Shown: positions 1 through 8,449 of the stretch, piece after piece
Numbering within the stretch: position 1 is the stretch's first letter
How the letters are laid out: each line of letters begins with the position of its first letter
Assembly: GCA_949285935.1 (NCBI GenBank)
Contig: CASEAH010000090.1
Coordinates: 1 to 36,760 of the forward strand
Reading direction: 5' to 3'
Origin: an uncultured Oscillospiraceae bacterium
GTDB lineage: Bacteria > Bacillota > Clostridia > Oscillospirales > Ruminococcaceae
DNA length: 36,760 bases
Made by a program: the position numbers and the translations under genes
The notes under the pieces: generated by a model
What the model was told of the DNA's origin: nothing
What the model saw: the letters and a program-made list of their open reading frames with translations, nothing else
Database searches by the model: none

Positions 1-28
1 CCGCCCGCCTTCCGAAGAGGGCGGGCGG
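1..28 (-). terminator. Probable glmS terminator stem, cut by the window edge
   Basis: Bases 1-9 (CCGCCCGCC) are perfectly complementary to 20-28 (GGCGGGCGG), giving a 9-bp GC stem with a 10-nt loop. It lies 12 bp past the glmS stop codon. The T tract expected on the minus strand would fall before base 1 and cannot be seen, so terminator function is inferred from position and stem strength. Confidence 0.7.
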
Positions 29-40
29 CGAGAAACAAAA

Positions 41-1861
41 TTATTCAACCGTAACGGATTTTGCCAGATTTCTGGGTTTATCCACATCACAGCCACGGAC
101 GATGGCCGCATTCAAAGCGATGATCTGCAGGGCGATTACCAGCAGCAGCGGCGCAAAACGCCCATCTACCGCAGGAAGGACGATTTTTTCGTCACAGGCG
201 GTGTCGTCTACCGGAAGCCCCTCCATCGTTACCAGCAGAACCCTGGCGCCCCGGGCCTTTACTTCCCGGATGTTGCTCAGGGTTTTGGGCAGCAGATCCG
301 CCTGGGTAGCCAGCGCAATGACCGGCGTTCCTTCGGTAATCAGGGAAATGGTGCCATGCTTCAGTTCCCCTGCGGCATAGGCCTCGCAGTGGATATAGCT
401 GATCTCCTTAAGTTTGAGGGCTCCCTCCATGGCCAGAGAGTAATCCAGGCCGCGCCCGATATAAAACAAGCTGTGGGCGTCCCGCAGGGTGGCAGCGTAC
501 CGGCCAATTTGGTCATACATTTCCAGCACCCGGGGAGTCAGGCTGATGACCCGCAGCAGGTCTGCCGTTTCGCTGCGGCGCGCTGCTTCCTCCACACCTT
601 TGTCGCCTGCCGCCAAAATAGCCAGCAGATACATCATGGCCACCTGCACTGAGTATGCTTTGGTGCTGGCCACGGCAATTTCCGGTCCGGCGTAGGTGTA
701 CAGGCAGTAATCCGCCTCCCGGGCAATGGAAGAGCCTACCACATTGACAATGGCGATGACCGGAATACCCCGCTCCTTAAACAACCGCAGCGCCGCCAGG
801 GAATCCGCTGTTTCTCCCGACTGGGAAATAATCACAGCTGCTTCATTCTCACCCAGAATGGGATTGCGGTACCGCAGTTCCGAGGCCATGTCCACCTCTA
901 CCGGGATGCGGGCCAGACGTTCAATCAGCGCCTTACCCACCATACCGCAGTACAGGGCCGTGCCGCAGGCCGCTATGTTCAGCTTCCGAATGTTTCGGAA
1001 AAAGCCTTCCGGCAGACCATCGGCGGTAAAATCGGGAAGCCCGTCCCGGAGCCGCGGCAGCACGGTATCCCGGAGCGCCCGGGGCTGCTCGTGGATTTCC
1101 TTGAGCATAAAGTAGTCATAGCCGCCCTTCTGGGCTTCCTCCATGGACCATTCCGCTGTGATGCGCTTCTTGCTCAGCGGACGCAGCTCCCGGTCCCAAA
1201 AGCACACCTGTGTGCCTTCTCCCCGGACGACCTCTCCTTCTCCCAGCAGGTAGTGCTCCCGGGTATAGCCCAGAACCGCGGGAAGGTCGGAAGCCAGGAA
1301 GCAGCCGGTATCATCCACCGCCGCAATCAGTGGACTGCCTTTGCGCACACCGTAGACCACGCCCGGTTCCCCATCGAAAAGGATGGCAAAGGCATAGGAA
1401 CCCTCCAGGCGCTCCATGGCCGCACCAATGGCCTCCAGTGGGGAGCCGCTGCGTACATAGCAGCTGTCTATCAGGGCGGCGGCAATCTCCGAGTCGGTTT
1501 CGGATACGAAGCGGTACCCCAAAGTCTCCAGCTCCGCCCGCAGTTCCAGATAATTTTCGATGATGCCGTTATGCACAAGAGTTACCCGGCCCTGACGGTG
1601 GGGATGGGAGTTGATGTCCGTAGGGCTTCCATGGGTAGCCCACCGGGTATGGCCAATGCCGCACCGGGAAGCGCCATGCCCTTGTCCCAGCCGTTCCCTC
1701 AGGCAGCTCAGCCTGCCCTGGGCTTTGATCACCTGTACGGTATCTCCTTCCCAAAGAGCCACGCCGGCGGAATCATACCCCCGGTATTCCAGATTGGCAA
1801 GGGCAGTCAGGCAGACAGAACAGGCGCTTCTCTCCCCTGAATATCCAATAATTCCACACAT
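41..1861 (-). CDS. glmS: Glutamine--fructose-6-phosphate aminotransferase (isomerizing)
   Basis: Makes glucosamine-6-phosphate from fructose-6-phosphate and glutamine, the first step of UDP-GlcNAc supply for peptidoglycan, in the cytosol. The 606-residue protein has the usual family length. It starts MCGIIGYSG, so Cys2 is the amidotransferase nucleophile once Met is removed. The N-terminal class II glutaminase domain (about 1-240) holds the GHTRWATHG and HNGIIENY motifs. Two SIS sugar-isomerase domains follow (about 285-425 and 455-590), with SQSGETADS and ASTKAYS phosphosugar-binding segments. The C-terminus carries the typical DKPRNLAKSVTVE tail. The start is fixed by Cys2 and by AGGAG upstream. 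The gene is monocistronic here, with a glmS ribozyme directly upstream, so GlcN6P feedback by mRNA self-cleavage is expected. Confidence 0.98.
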   Translation of the reverse strand: MCGIIGYSGERSACSVCLTALANLEYRGYDSAGVALWEGDTVQVIKAQGRLSCLRERLGQGHGASRCGIGHTRWATHGSPTDINSHPHRQGRVTLVHNGIIENYLELRAELETLGYRFVSETDSEIAAALIDSCYVRSGSPLEAIGAAMERLEGSYAFAILFDGEPGVVYGVRKGSPLIAAVDDTGCFLASDLPAVLGYTREHYLLGEGEVVRGEGTQVCFWDRELRPLSKKRITAEWSMEEAQKGGYDYFMLKEIHEQPRALRDTVLPRLRDGLPDFTADGLPEGFFRNIRKLNIAACGTALYCGMVGKALIERLARIPVEVDMASELRYRNPILGENEAAVIISQSGETADSLAALRLFKERGIPVIAIVNVVGSSIAREADYCLYTYAGPEIAVASTKAYSVQVAMMYLLAILAAGDKGVEEAARRSETADLLRVISLTPRVLEMYDQIGRYAATLRDAHSLFYIGRGLDYSLAMEGALKLKEISYIHCEAYAAGELKHGTISLITEGTPVIALATQADLLPKTLSNIREVKARGARVLLVTMEGLPVDDTACDEKIVLPAVDGRFAPLLLVIALQIIALNAAIVRGCDVDKPRNLAKSVTVE

Positions 1862-1889
1862 ATGTTTTTCTCCTGTTATTCAGTTTTAG

Positions 1890-2062
1890 CGGACGTCTCA
1901 ACGTCCCAAACCCATAGATGGTGTTCTGTTTCCCGGTTGCCCGGGGGTTTTGTCCCATCCTTCGCTGTGGGAGCAGCGGAAGGGCACCCGCCGAATCCTT
2001 CGATCACCCTTCACCTCGTCGTCCGTGGGACAGGAGGCCCACGGCACTGGCGCTATCGTACA
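1890..2062 (-). ncRNA. glmS ribozyme/riboswitch (GlcN6P-activated self-cleaving RNA)
   Basis: On the minus strand the leader contains AGCGCCAG (2054 down to 2047), the hallmark 5' end of glmS ribozymes; cleavage is expected between A2054 and G2053. It is followed by a P2 hairpin (CCGTGGG/CCCACGG), then GACGAGG, GGATTCGGCGGGTGCC and a GC-rich P3-P4 region, in the order known for the class. A last hairpin, GGACGT/ACGTCC, lies at 1891-1906, before AGGAG and the glmS start codon. In the known class, GlcN6P acts as coenzyme for cleavage and the cut mRNA is degraded. The outer limits are approximate because the 3' boundary was judged by eye. Confidence 0.93.
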
Positions 2063-2135
2063 CAAAATTCCTTTCTCCGCTTATGGGAATGGATTTTCAG
2101 GCTTCCCGGCCTCACCTCCCTTTTAAACTCGTACT

Positions 2136-2164
2136 ATTATGCCACAAACCTTTGTGAAAAAAAA
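2136..2164 (-). promoter_or_regulatory. Possible glmS promoter
   Basis: On the minus strand a CATAAT -10 box (2136-2141) lies 17 bp from an all-T hexamer at 2159-2164. Transcription would begin near 2128, about 75 nt before the ribozyme cleavage site, which is a sensible arrangement. The -35 match is poor, so this is tentative. Confidence 0.35.
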
Positions 2165-2313
2165 GAACTAAGTGAAAATTTTATCGGTCTCTATGGTTTT
2201 TCTCCAGAATATTCCGGTTCTTTGCTTTTTGTTCCCGGGCTGCCATACCGCCGGGACCTGTCGGGCAAGTTCAGGCGCCAATCTGCGGCGACAGCATTCC
2301 TGTGAAGAAGATA

Positions 2314-2356
2314 AGGAGCCCCCATGGGCCAACAAAACAGCCGCAGGGGACTCCTT
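2314..2356 (-). terminator. Possible corA terminator hairpin
   Basis: Read on the minus strand, AAGGAGTCCCC (2356-2346) pairs imperfectly with GGGGGCTCCTT (2324-2314 area), followed by TATCTTCTTC. The hairpin has a 20-odd nt loop and a broken T tract, so it is only a moderate candidate. It lies about 130 bp past the corA stop. The rest of 2165-2488 shows no gene. Confidence 0.4.
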
Positions 2357-2488
2357 GCAAAAATTCAAATGTAAATTTACTGGCTCTGTGGGCAGCCGCC
2401 CTAAGGGGAAGGGTTCCATCACCCAATGGGCAGTTTGGGGACTCCGGTAAATTGCGGACTCTGCTGTCCCCCGGCAAGCAGCGCCTCT

Positions 2489-3394
2489 TTAAAAAAATCT
2501 TTTCTTCTTAAAATAGCGCAGGCTGAAAATCACCACTGCCAGGCTCACTCCGATCACCAGAGGGTAGCCGTACTTCCAGCGCAGCTCCGGCATGTTGGAA
2601 AAATTCATCCCGTACCATCCGGCAATGAGGCTCAGGGGCAAAAAGACTGTGGTGACCACCGTAAGGATCTTCATGATCTTGTTCTGCCGGATCCCCACCT
2701 GGCTCTGGTACACTTCCCACACCTGCATGGAATATTCCCGCAAAGTTTGAGCGCCTGCCTGCAGCCGGATCACCCGGTCGGTAAAAAGCCTGAAAACGTA
2801 CAGCTCTTCCTGAGGGAAAAAGCCGTTTTCATTTTCCTGGAGCTCCTGTCCCACATCCACCAGCTGGGAATAATAGCTGTTCAGGTGAAGCAGCTCTTTG
2901 CGCAGGGCCATCATCCGGTGGCTGAACCCATCCAGTGTGCCCCCCAGCACCGCTTCTTCCAGGCGGGAGACCCGCTCCTCCAGCTTTTCCAAATGGGCGG
3001 CGTCCTCACGGATCAGCTCCTCCAAAAAATCATAGATCATCCGGGCAAGCCCCGGTGTTTTCCATTGTTTGGATGCTGCGATCCGTTCCAGGACAGGAGC
3101 CGCCGTACCGGTATCGTCCACCAGTACCAGCCACCCCGGCATGATATAGCAGCAAAAAGTTCTGGTTTCCTTCCCATGCTCCAGTGGGGGAAGGGAAATC
3201 ATCCCGGACAGATATTCCCGGTGGACCTCCAGCCGGCAGGAGCGCGCGCCCTCATACCGCAGGGGGAGGCAAGGAGTAAAAGGGGCAGTCTTTCTGGCGG
3301 TTTCCCACTCTTTGGAATTAAAAAGAGCCACATATTCCATACCCGGGCCGGGCTGCTCCACCGGTGTCAGACAGGTACTAATCTGGTAATACAT
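2489..3394 (-). CDS. corA: CorA-family magnesium/divalent cation transporter
   Basis: A 301-residue pentameric-channel subunit for Mg2+ (possibly Co2+/Ni2+) in the inner membrane. The long cytosolic N-terminal part has acidic and coiled-coil-like helices (EELIREDAAHLEKLEERVSR). Two C-terminal membrane helices follow, with the family signature YGMNF (about 261-265) in the loop after the first helix, and a basic tail, FKKKRFF. The start at 3394 (MYYQIS) was chosen because AGGGGG lies 8 nt upstream; an in-frame ATG 24 codons earlier would overlap the upstream lipoprotein's stop region and has no good ribosome site. The gene follows the lipoprotein gene by 38 bp on the same strand and may be co-transcribed with it. 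No M-box riboswitch is visible upstream. Confidence 0.9.
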   Translation of the reverse strand: MYYQISTCLTPVEQPGPGMEYVALFNSKEWETARKTAPFTPCLPLRYEGARSCRLEVHREYLSGMISLPPLEHGKETRTFCCYIMPGWLVLVDDTGTAAPVLERIAASKQWKTPGLARMIYDFLEELIREDAAHLEKLEERVSRLEEAVLGGTLDGFSHRMMALRKELLHLNSYYSQLVDVGQELQENENGFFPQEELYVFRLFTDRVIRLQAGAQTLREYSMQVWEVYQSQVGIRQNKIMKILTVVTTVFLPLSLIAGWYGMNFSNMPELRWKYGYPLVIGVSLAVVIFSLRYFKKKRFF

Positions 3395-3432
3395 CCTGCT
3401 CTCCCCCTCTCTCCTGCTTAGAAGCCGGATAT

Positions 3433-4068
3433 TCAGTAAAAATACGGGAAGGAGGTAAAGATCCATCCATTCTCTGTTTTTTCCCGTATAAACTCATATT
3501 CCTGTACATGATCCACTTCCGGAGGTGTTTGGGCGGGATCCTTGATATAGGTGACAGATGCGGTATAGACGATCCTGTTCTCTTCCACGCTTTTGGTGGA
3601 ATACTCCACACCGTCGATAAGAATATTTGCGCCCCGGGCCCCATCCAGAGAGTAAAGCGCCCCGTCAAAATCTTCAAAGATCCGGTCAGACATCAGCTCC
3701 TCCACGATCTCCTGGGAAAACACACTGCCCAGATAATCCACAAAGGACTGATAGTCGGGAAATCGCTCATCTGTTACCCGGTAATACACCCATCCGTTTT
3801 CAGCGGTACGGGTGTCCTGATAGTCACAGTTCAATCCGCCGAAATTGAACCAGCCAAAAATCTCCATTCCCGATGCCAATGCGGTTTCCGCGTCTTCTTC
3901 CGCGACAGCATCTGCCTGGCTTGTCACCTGAGAAAGGGAGGAGGAATCCGAAGAGGAGTTTTGAGAATCCGAAGGCACCTGGGACGCAGGCGTTTGGGCG
4001 GCACAGGCACTGAACAAAACAGCCGCCGCCAAAGCAAAAGGCAGCAGGGAGCGTTTGAATAAAATCAT
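3433..4068 (-). CDS. Secreted lipoprotein of unknown function, possibly IseA/YoeB-like
   Basis: The 211-residue product begins MILFKRSLLPFALAAAVLFSAC, a type II signal peptide with basic n-region, hydrophobic core and lipobox ending FSAC, so the mature protein should be a membrane-anchored lipoprotein. A Ser/Gln/Asp-rich linker (about 26-60) is followed by one globular domain of about 145 residues. That domain's helix DYQSFVDYLGSVFSQEIVEEL and following strands recall DL-endopeptidase inhibitors of the IseA/YoeB type; this is a weak resemblance by eye. AAGGAGAG stands 6 nt before the chosen ATG, and a sigma-A promoter lies 45 bp upstream, so longer upstream starts are excluded. It sits directly before corA. 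Confidence 0.75.
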   Translation of the reverse strand: MILFKRSLLPFALAAAVLFSACAAQTPASQVPSDSQNSSSDSSSLSQVTSQADAVAEEDAETALASGMEIFGWFNFGGLNCDYQDTRTAENGWVYYRVTDERFPDYQSFVDYLGSVFSQEIVEELMSDRIFEDFDGALYSLDGARGANILIDGVEYSTKSVEENRIVYTASVTYIKDPAQTPPEVDHVQEYEFIREKTENGWIFTSFPYFY

Positions 4069-4113
4069 GGAAATCTCTCCTTTTGGTAAGTCTCTCCTCA
4101 AAAAATTAAAAAC

Positions 4114-4142
4114 ATTATAGCATCGGGGGAGGGGAAAATCAA
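4114..4142 (-). promoter_or_regulatory. Sigma-A promoter of the lipoprotein (and perhaps corA)
   Basis: Minus strand: TTGATT (4137-4142), 17-bp spacer, TATAAT (4114-4119). The match to the vegetative consensus is strong, and transcription would start about 40 nt before the lipoprotein ATG. Confidence 0.75.
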
Positions 4143-4371
4143 ACCTTTCCTGCCGGATCATGGTTACCGGATGGCCGGAGTATCCCTGAAAAAGACCGGC
4201 CCCGCAAACAGTGTTGGGGGCTCTTTGGCCGGATCTCCCCCCTTTAAAAGGACCCTTTGCCCAATGCCAATCCCTCTGAAAATTCCGTATCCTCCGCCAT
4301 GGCTCCTCCGGGCTTGCAGTTTTCAGAGGCAGTGTTTTGCAGGACATCTCTCCATACCGAACATAACAAAG

Positions 4372-4408
4372 AGCGTCTCCGCAGCCGGGGGATGGCTGCG
4401 GAGACGCT
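4372..4408 (-). terminator. spoVG terminator
   Basis: A perfect 15-bp inverted repeat (4372-4386 with 4394-4408) has a 7-nt loop. On the minus strand it is followed by CTTTGTTATG, a short T-rich tail. It begins 8 bp past the spoVG stop codon. Confidence 0.85.
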
Positions 4409-4415
4409 TTGGAAG

Positions 4416-4697
4416 TTATGGGGTTTCTGGTTCCCTGTGCTGTTCCAGATATTCCTGATAGCTGTGCAGGATGGCGTCCTCCAGTGTCCTGCGGGCGGTG
4501 GGTGTAATGGGGTGGGCAATGTCCCGAAAGGTACCGTTTTCATCCTTGCGGCTGGGCATGGCCACAAACAGCCGTTCCGGCCCTTCGATAATTTTGATGT
4601 CATGGACGGCCAGGTCCCCATCTACTGTAACCGATACCAGGGCCTTGAGCCGCACGTCATCATAGATCTTCCTGATCCGGATATCCGTGATATTCAT
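4416..4697 (-). CDS. spoVG: Septation/sporulation regulator SpoVG
   Basis: A 93-residue protein of the small nucleic-acid-binding SpoVG family, which affects cell division, sporulation and capsule or virulence genes in Firmicutes. The whole chain matches the family: N-terminal MNITDIRIRKI, central SVTVDGDLAVHDIKIIEG, the motif GLFVAMPSRK-like RLFVAMPSRKDENG, then DIAHPITPTARRTLEDAILHSYQEYL. GGAGG stands 10 nt before the ATG. It is a single-gene unit with a strong terminator and is divergent from murC. In Bacillus the gene lies by glmU and is driven by sigma-H; no convincing sigma-H site is visible here. Confidence 0.96.
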   Translation of the reverse strand: MNITDIRIRKIYDDVRLKALVSVTVDGDLAVHDIKIIEGPERLFVAMPSRKDENGTFRDIAHPITPTARRTLEDAILHSYQEYLEQHREPETP

Positions 4698-4806
4698 TCT
4701 CTATCTGCCTCCTTGGTGTTGTCGCCCTTAGTATTTGGCAAAAGCTGCCGCCCTATTCAGTCCCGCCCAAAAGTTAAAGGATTTTTTGCCTTGCAGGGAA
4801 GTTTTA

Positions 4807-4836
4807 TTGTCAAAAAGCGCCGGATTGGGGTATAAT
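4807..4836 (+). promoter_or_regulatory. Sigma-A promoter of murC
   Basis: TTGTCA (4807-4812), 18-bp spacer, TATAAT (4831-4836), one mismatch to consensus. Transcription would start near 4843, leaving a leader of about 115 nt. The leader contains AGCGGCA and TGCCGC segments that could pair. Confidence 0.8.
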
Positions 4837-4956
4837 AGCAGCAGCGGCAGTTTCCTTCCCCGGACAGGAGGGCTGATGCCGCCGCTGTCTCTCCCCTGCT
4901 TAAGAGGCGCGGCGGCCTTGTCAAATTATCTTAAGGAAGATTGGTGGCTTTATAAT

Positions 4957-6348
4957 ATGAAAAGCGCAATTGCCATTCCCCAGAACGTCCGGCACATCCA
5001 CTGCATCGGCGTGGGCGGCTCGGGCATGTTCCCCTTGGTTCAAATCCTTCTTTCCAAAGGCTACTCCATCAGCGGCAGCGACAATAATGAAAGCGATATC
5101 CTGGCCGCCGAGCGGGAGCTGGGGGTCCGGGTAACCATGGGCCACAGCCCCGATAATCTGGAGGGGGCCGACCTGGTCCTGTATTCCGCTGCCATTATGG
5201 AGGATAATCCCGAGCTGGCGGCTGCCCGGGAACGGGGTATCCCCCTTTGGGAGCGGGCACGGATGCTGGGAGCAGTCTCCAGTTGGTACGACTGCGCCGC
5301 CGGCGTCTGCGGGACCCATGGCAAAACCACCGTCACTTCCATGATCACCCAGATCCTTTACGATTCCGGCCGGGATCCTTCCGCCGTGATCGGCGGCAAG
5401 CTGCGGGCTATCGGCGGCTACGGACGGGCAGGAGCCAGCGATTTGTTTGTTTATGAGGCCTGCGAGTTTCGTGATACCTTCCTCAGCACCTGCCCCGACC
5501 TGGCGGTGGTGCTGAACATTGACGACGACCATATGGACTATTTCGGCACCGTGGCCAACGCCATGCGTTCCTACACACAGTTTGCTTCCAAAGCCTCCCG
5601 GGTCCTGTACAATGCCTGTGACGCCAATACCTGCCAGGCCATGGACGCAGTATCCGGGCCGGAAAAAATTACGTTTGGCTGGGACAGCGGCTGCGACTAT
5701 TATCCCGAAGACATTGTTTTTCACGACGGGCTGTGCCGCTCTTTTGATCTGATGCATCACGGGGAGTGCCTCTGCCGCATCACCCTGCATGTCCCCGGCA
5801 CGCACAACATTCTTAATGCCGTGGCCGCCTGTGCCGCCGCGCTGCTTCTGGGAGCTTCTCCTGAGGAATGCGCCCGGTATCTGGCCCGCTTTGGCGGGGC
5901 CGGCCGCCGTTTCGAGGTCCTGGGAACTCCCCTGGGGGTCACAGTGGTGGACGATTACGCTCACCATCCCGCGGAGCTGGCCGCCACCCTCCGGGCTGCC
6001 AGAGAGCTGAAGTTCGGTGAAATCTGGGCTGTATTCCAACCCTTTACCTTTTCCCGAACCTATCTGCTGCTCCAGGACTTTGTGGAGGCCCTGTCCCTGG
6101 CCGATCATGTGGTGCTCAGCCAAATTATGGGCAGCCGTGAGGTCAATACCTGGCATATCAAGAGCACCGATCTGGGTGAAAAGATTCCCGGCTGTGTCTG
6201 TCTGGATACTTTCCAGGAGATTGCCGACTATGTCATGGCTCACGCCCATCCCGGCGATCTGGTGATCACTCTGGGCTGCGGCGACATCTATAAATGCGCC
6301 CGGATGATGCTGGCCAAGGCAGAGGAGCCTCTCCCTGCCGGGAAGTGA
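4957..6348 (+). CDS. murC: UDP-N-acetylmuramate--L-alanine ligase
   Basis: Cytosolic ATP-dependent ligase that adds L-Ala to UDP-MurNAc, the first amino acid of the peptidoglycan stem peptide. The 463-residue protein has the three Mur ligase domains. The N-terminal Rossmann-like UDP-binding domain carries IGVGGSGM (about 17-24). The central ATPase domain carries the P-loop GTHGKTT (119-125) and a metal-binding region with NIDDDHMDYFG. The C-terminal domain carries VVDDYAHHPAEL. The start was set at 4957, since the only good promoter has its -10 at 4831-4836 and further upstream in-frame starts lie before or on it. The ribosome site is weak (GGTGG about 9 nt upstream). Monocistronic; divergent from spoVG. 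Confidence 0.93.
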   Translation: MKSAIAIPQNVRHIHCIGVGGSGMFPLVQILLSKGYSISGSDNNESDILAAERELGVRVTMGHSPDNLEGADLVLYSAAIMEDNPELAAARERGIPLWERARMLGAVSSWYDCAAGVCGTHGKTTVTSMITQILYDSGRDPSAVIGGKLRAIGGYGRAGASDLFVYEACEFRDTFLSTCPDLAVVLNIDDDHMDYFGTVANAMRSYTQFASKASRVLYNACDANTCQAMDAVSGPEKITFGWDSGCDYYPEDIVFHDGLCRSFDLMHHGECLCRITLHVPGTHNILNAVAACAAALLLGASPEECARYLARFGGAGRRFEVLGTPLGVTVVDDYAHHPAELAATLRAARELKFGEIWAVFQPFTFSRTYLLLQDFVEALSLADHVVLSQIMGSREVNTWHIKSTDLGEKIPGCVCLDTFQEIADYVMAHAHPGDLVITLGCGDIYKCARMMLAKAEEPLPAGK

Positions 6349-6492
6349 TTTTCCGGTAACGGCAGTCTCTCCCGGTCCCTAACGTGCATGCTGCCCAAGC
6401 TGCCCTGGAGAGGCGCAGGGAATATCCTTTTTCACTGCCCGCCTTTATTTTCTCCATCATATGTTCCATAGATAAAGCCTTTTGTACACACA

Positions 6493-6556
6493 AAAAGCCC
6501 GCAGGTTTCCCTTTTCCGGCTCTGCTTTACCGGAAGGCGGAAAACTGCGGGCTTTT
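6493..6556. terminator. Long bidirectional hairpin after murC
   Basis: AAAAGCCCGCAG (6493-6504) pairs perfectly with CTGCGGGCTTTT (6545-6556), and TTCCGG/CCGGAA extends the stem inside. T tracts appear on both strands, so it can end murC transcripts (about 145 nt past the stop) and transcripts from the right. The surrounding 6349-6981 region holds no credible gene. Confidence 0.65.
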
Positions 6557-6695
6557 GCGGTTTCAGCTGCCATTGCAGGAAGTAGAAGTGGTGCCTGGTT
6601 TTCTCTCCGCAGGACTCCTCCCCTTTGCGGCCTGTCAGCTGCTGTAAAGGGGTTTTACTGTCCCCGACAGAGCCGGACAGTATTTGCCGGAAAAC

Positions 6696-6747
6696 AAAAA
6701 GCCGGCATCCTTTGGAGTTTCAATACTCTTCCAAGGATGCCGGTTTT
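6696..6747 (-). terminator. Terminator downstream of patB
   Basis: CCGGCATCC with TTTGGA (6702-6716) pairs with TCCAA plus GGATGCCGG (6730-6743). On the minus strand the stem is followed by CTTTTTGTTTTCC, a good T tract. It lies about 235 bp past the patB stop. A very similar hairpin occurs at 21742-21793. Confidence 0.7.
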
Positions 6748-6981
6748 GCTGTTATTGACTTTTTCTCCAGGGCCTGCAGCAGCTGAATTTATTTTTCTCC
6801 CTATGGCTGCGCTCCGCCTGATGCCCGAGGCTTTACCAAAAAGAATGGCCGCTCCTCCTCTTGGCCGCAGGGGACCGAAGGCCAGAAGGTCCGGAACAGG
6901 ACCTGAGGTCTCCATATTCCCATCCGGCGCTTTCTCCAGCGGGAAACCTTCCCGACTGGACCGGCTTATGCTGCTTCCATT

Positions 6982-8160
6982 TTATTTTCCAAAGGCCCGG
7001 CAGATACGATCCGCCGCTTCCTCCACCAATGCCCGGGGACAAGCCAGATTCATCCGCATCCAGCCCTGCCCGTTTTTGCCAAACCAGCTTCCGCCGTCCA
7101 TCGCCACCTTGGCGGTATGGGCGATAAAGGCTTCCAGCTTTTGGGCATCCGGTTCATAAGCCGTCAGATTGATCCATGCCAGGTAGGTTCCCTCCAGGGG
7201 AGAAAGGATCGCTTGCGGCAGCCGCTGTTCCAGGATCGTTTTCAGAGTCTGATAATTGTCGTAAATATATGGGATGACTGCATCCAGCCAATCTTCTCCC
7301 TGATTGTACGCGGCAACGGTAGCCACGATGCTGAAGGGATTCTGGTCGTTGATATGGTTGCGTTCCAGCTGGGCCTGATATTTTTCCCGGATGGAGCCGC
7401 TGGGAATGATGATACTGGAGGCCTGAAGCCCGGCCAGGTTGAAGGTTTTGCTGGGGGAGGTGCAGGTCACCGACATTTCGGCAAAAAGGTCTCCCAATGC
7501 GGCAAATGTGGTATGCTCCTTGCCGGGCATGATCAGGTCGTTGTGGATCTCATCCGCCAAAACCACCACACTGTTGCTGATGCAGAGCTGTCCCACCCGG
7601 AGCAGTTCCTCCCGGGTCCAGACGCGGCCCACGGGATTGTGAGGACTGCAAAGGATCATCAGTTCCACATCCCGCCTGCTCAGCTTCCGCTCCAGGTCGT
7701 CAAAATCCATCTCATACCGGCCGTCGCGGCAGATGAGGTCGCTGCTGATCACCTGCCGTCCGGTCGTTTCGATCACCTTACGGAAAGGATAGTAGACCGG
7801 TTCCTGGATAAGGATCTTGGCGTTGGGGCTGGTAAGGGCCTGGATGGTATAGCAGACTGCGGGCACCACGCCCTGGGTATAACAGATCCAGTCCCGTTTG
7901 ATGTCCCAGCCATGACGGCGGCTCTGCCAGCCGATGATAGCGTCGTAGTAAGCGTCGGGGCGCTGGGTGTAGCCGTAAATAGGGTGAGCGGCCCGGGCGG
8001 CAATGGCCTCCTGAATGGGCGGCGCTACGGCAAAGTCCATATCCGCTACCCACAGGGGGAGGGCATCCGGCTGTCCAAATTTCTCTTCCAAAACCTGGGG
8101 CTCCCATTTCTCGGCACTGGTGCCCTGACGGCTGATGATCTGGTCAAAATCATACTTCAT
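6982..8160 (-). CDS. patB: PatB/MalY-type pyridoxal-phosphate C-S lyase (cystathionine beta-lyase-like)
   Basis: A 392-residue fold-type I PLP enzyme of the MalY/PatB group, expected to cleave C-S bonds of cystathionine or cysteine conjugates in the cytosol. Visible family marks are WVADMDF (37-43), YGYTQRPDAYYDAIIGWQSRRHG in two parts near 62-84, CSPHNPVGRVW (171-181), DEIHNDL (203-209) and the PLP lysine in SPSKTFNLAGLQ (K238). The C-terminal RMNLACPR carries the substrate-carboxylate arginine. AAGGAGGA stands 8 nt before the chosen ATG at 8160; the longer upstream frame lacks a ribosome site. It has its own promoter and terminator and is divergent from the DUF11 gene. The exact substrate cannot be told from sequence. 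Confidence 0.92.
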   Translation of the reverse strand: MKYDFDQIISRQGTSAEKWEPQVLEEKFGQPDALPLWVADMDFAVAPPIQEAIAARAAHPIYGYTQRPDAYYDAIIGWQSRRHGWDIKRDWICYTQGVVPAVCYTIQALTSPNAKILIQEPVYYPFRKVIETTGRQVISSDLICRDGRYEMDFDDLERKLSRRDVELMILCSPHNPVGRVWTREELLRVGQLCISNSVVVLADEIHNDLIMPGKEHTTFAALGDLFAEMSVTCTSPSKTFNLAGLQASSIIIPSGSIREKYQAQLERNHINDQNPFSIVATVAAYNQGEDWLDAVIPYIYDNYQTLKTILEQRLPQAILSPLEGTYLAWINLTAYEPDAQKLEAFIAHTAKVAMDGGSWFGKNGQGWMRMNLACPRALVEEAADRICRAFGK

Positions 8161-8303
8161 GAGGCGGTTCCTCCTTCTCTTCTGCCGGGTTCCGGATCTG
8201 CGGAGCGCCCGGGAAAAGACTCTCTCCGGGACAATCTGCTTCTCTGCGGGGCGGTACCGTACTTCGGAATCCTTCCCGGGCCGGGGATGGTCCGGACTTT
8301 GCC

Positions 8304-8333
8304 ATTGTACCACAATCTTCCTGTGACAGACAA
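8304..8333 (-). promoter_or_regulatory. Promoter of patB
   Basis: Minus strand: TTGTCT (8328-8333), 18-bp spacer, TACAAT (8304-8309). Transcription would start near 8297, giving a leader of about 137 nt. Confidence 0.6.
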
Positions 8334-8449
8334 CCGTTTTTTCTCCCTTTCCGCCTTTTCCGCACCGTTCTTCCTGCTTTTACATATATCTGAAGTAGAG
8401 CGTCCCCGGGGCGCTTCCCCCAAATCAATAAGACAGGAGTGACCCTTTT

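Noticed and set aside
4921-6249. A 442-codon minus-strand open frame over murC
   Set aside because: Shadow of murC, which has the promoter, P-loop and Mur ligase motifs.
8240-8280. A GGTACCG segment resembling the T-box consensus in the patB leader
   Set aside because: The match is about 10 of 14, the GGTACC core is palindromic, the leader is only about 137 nt, and no stem I specifier loop or terminator follows it.
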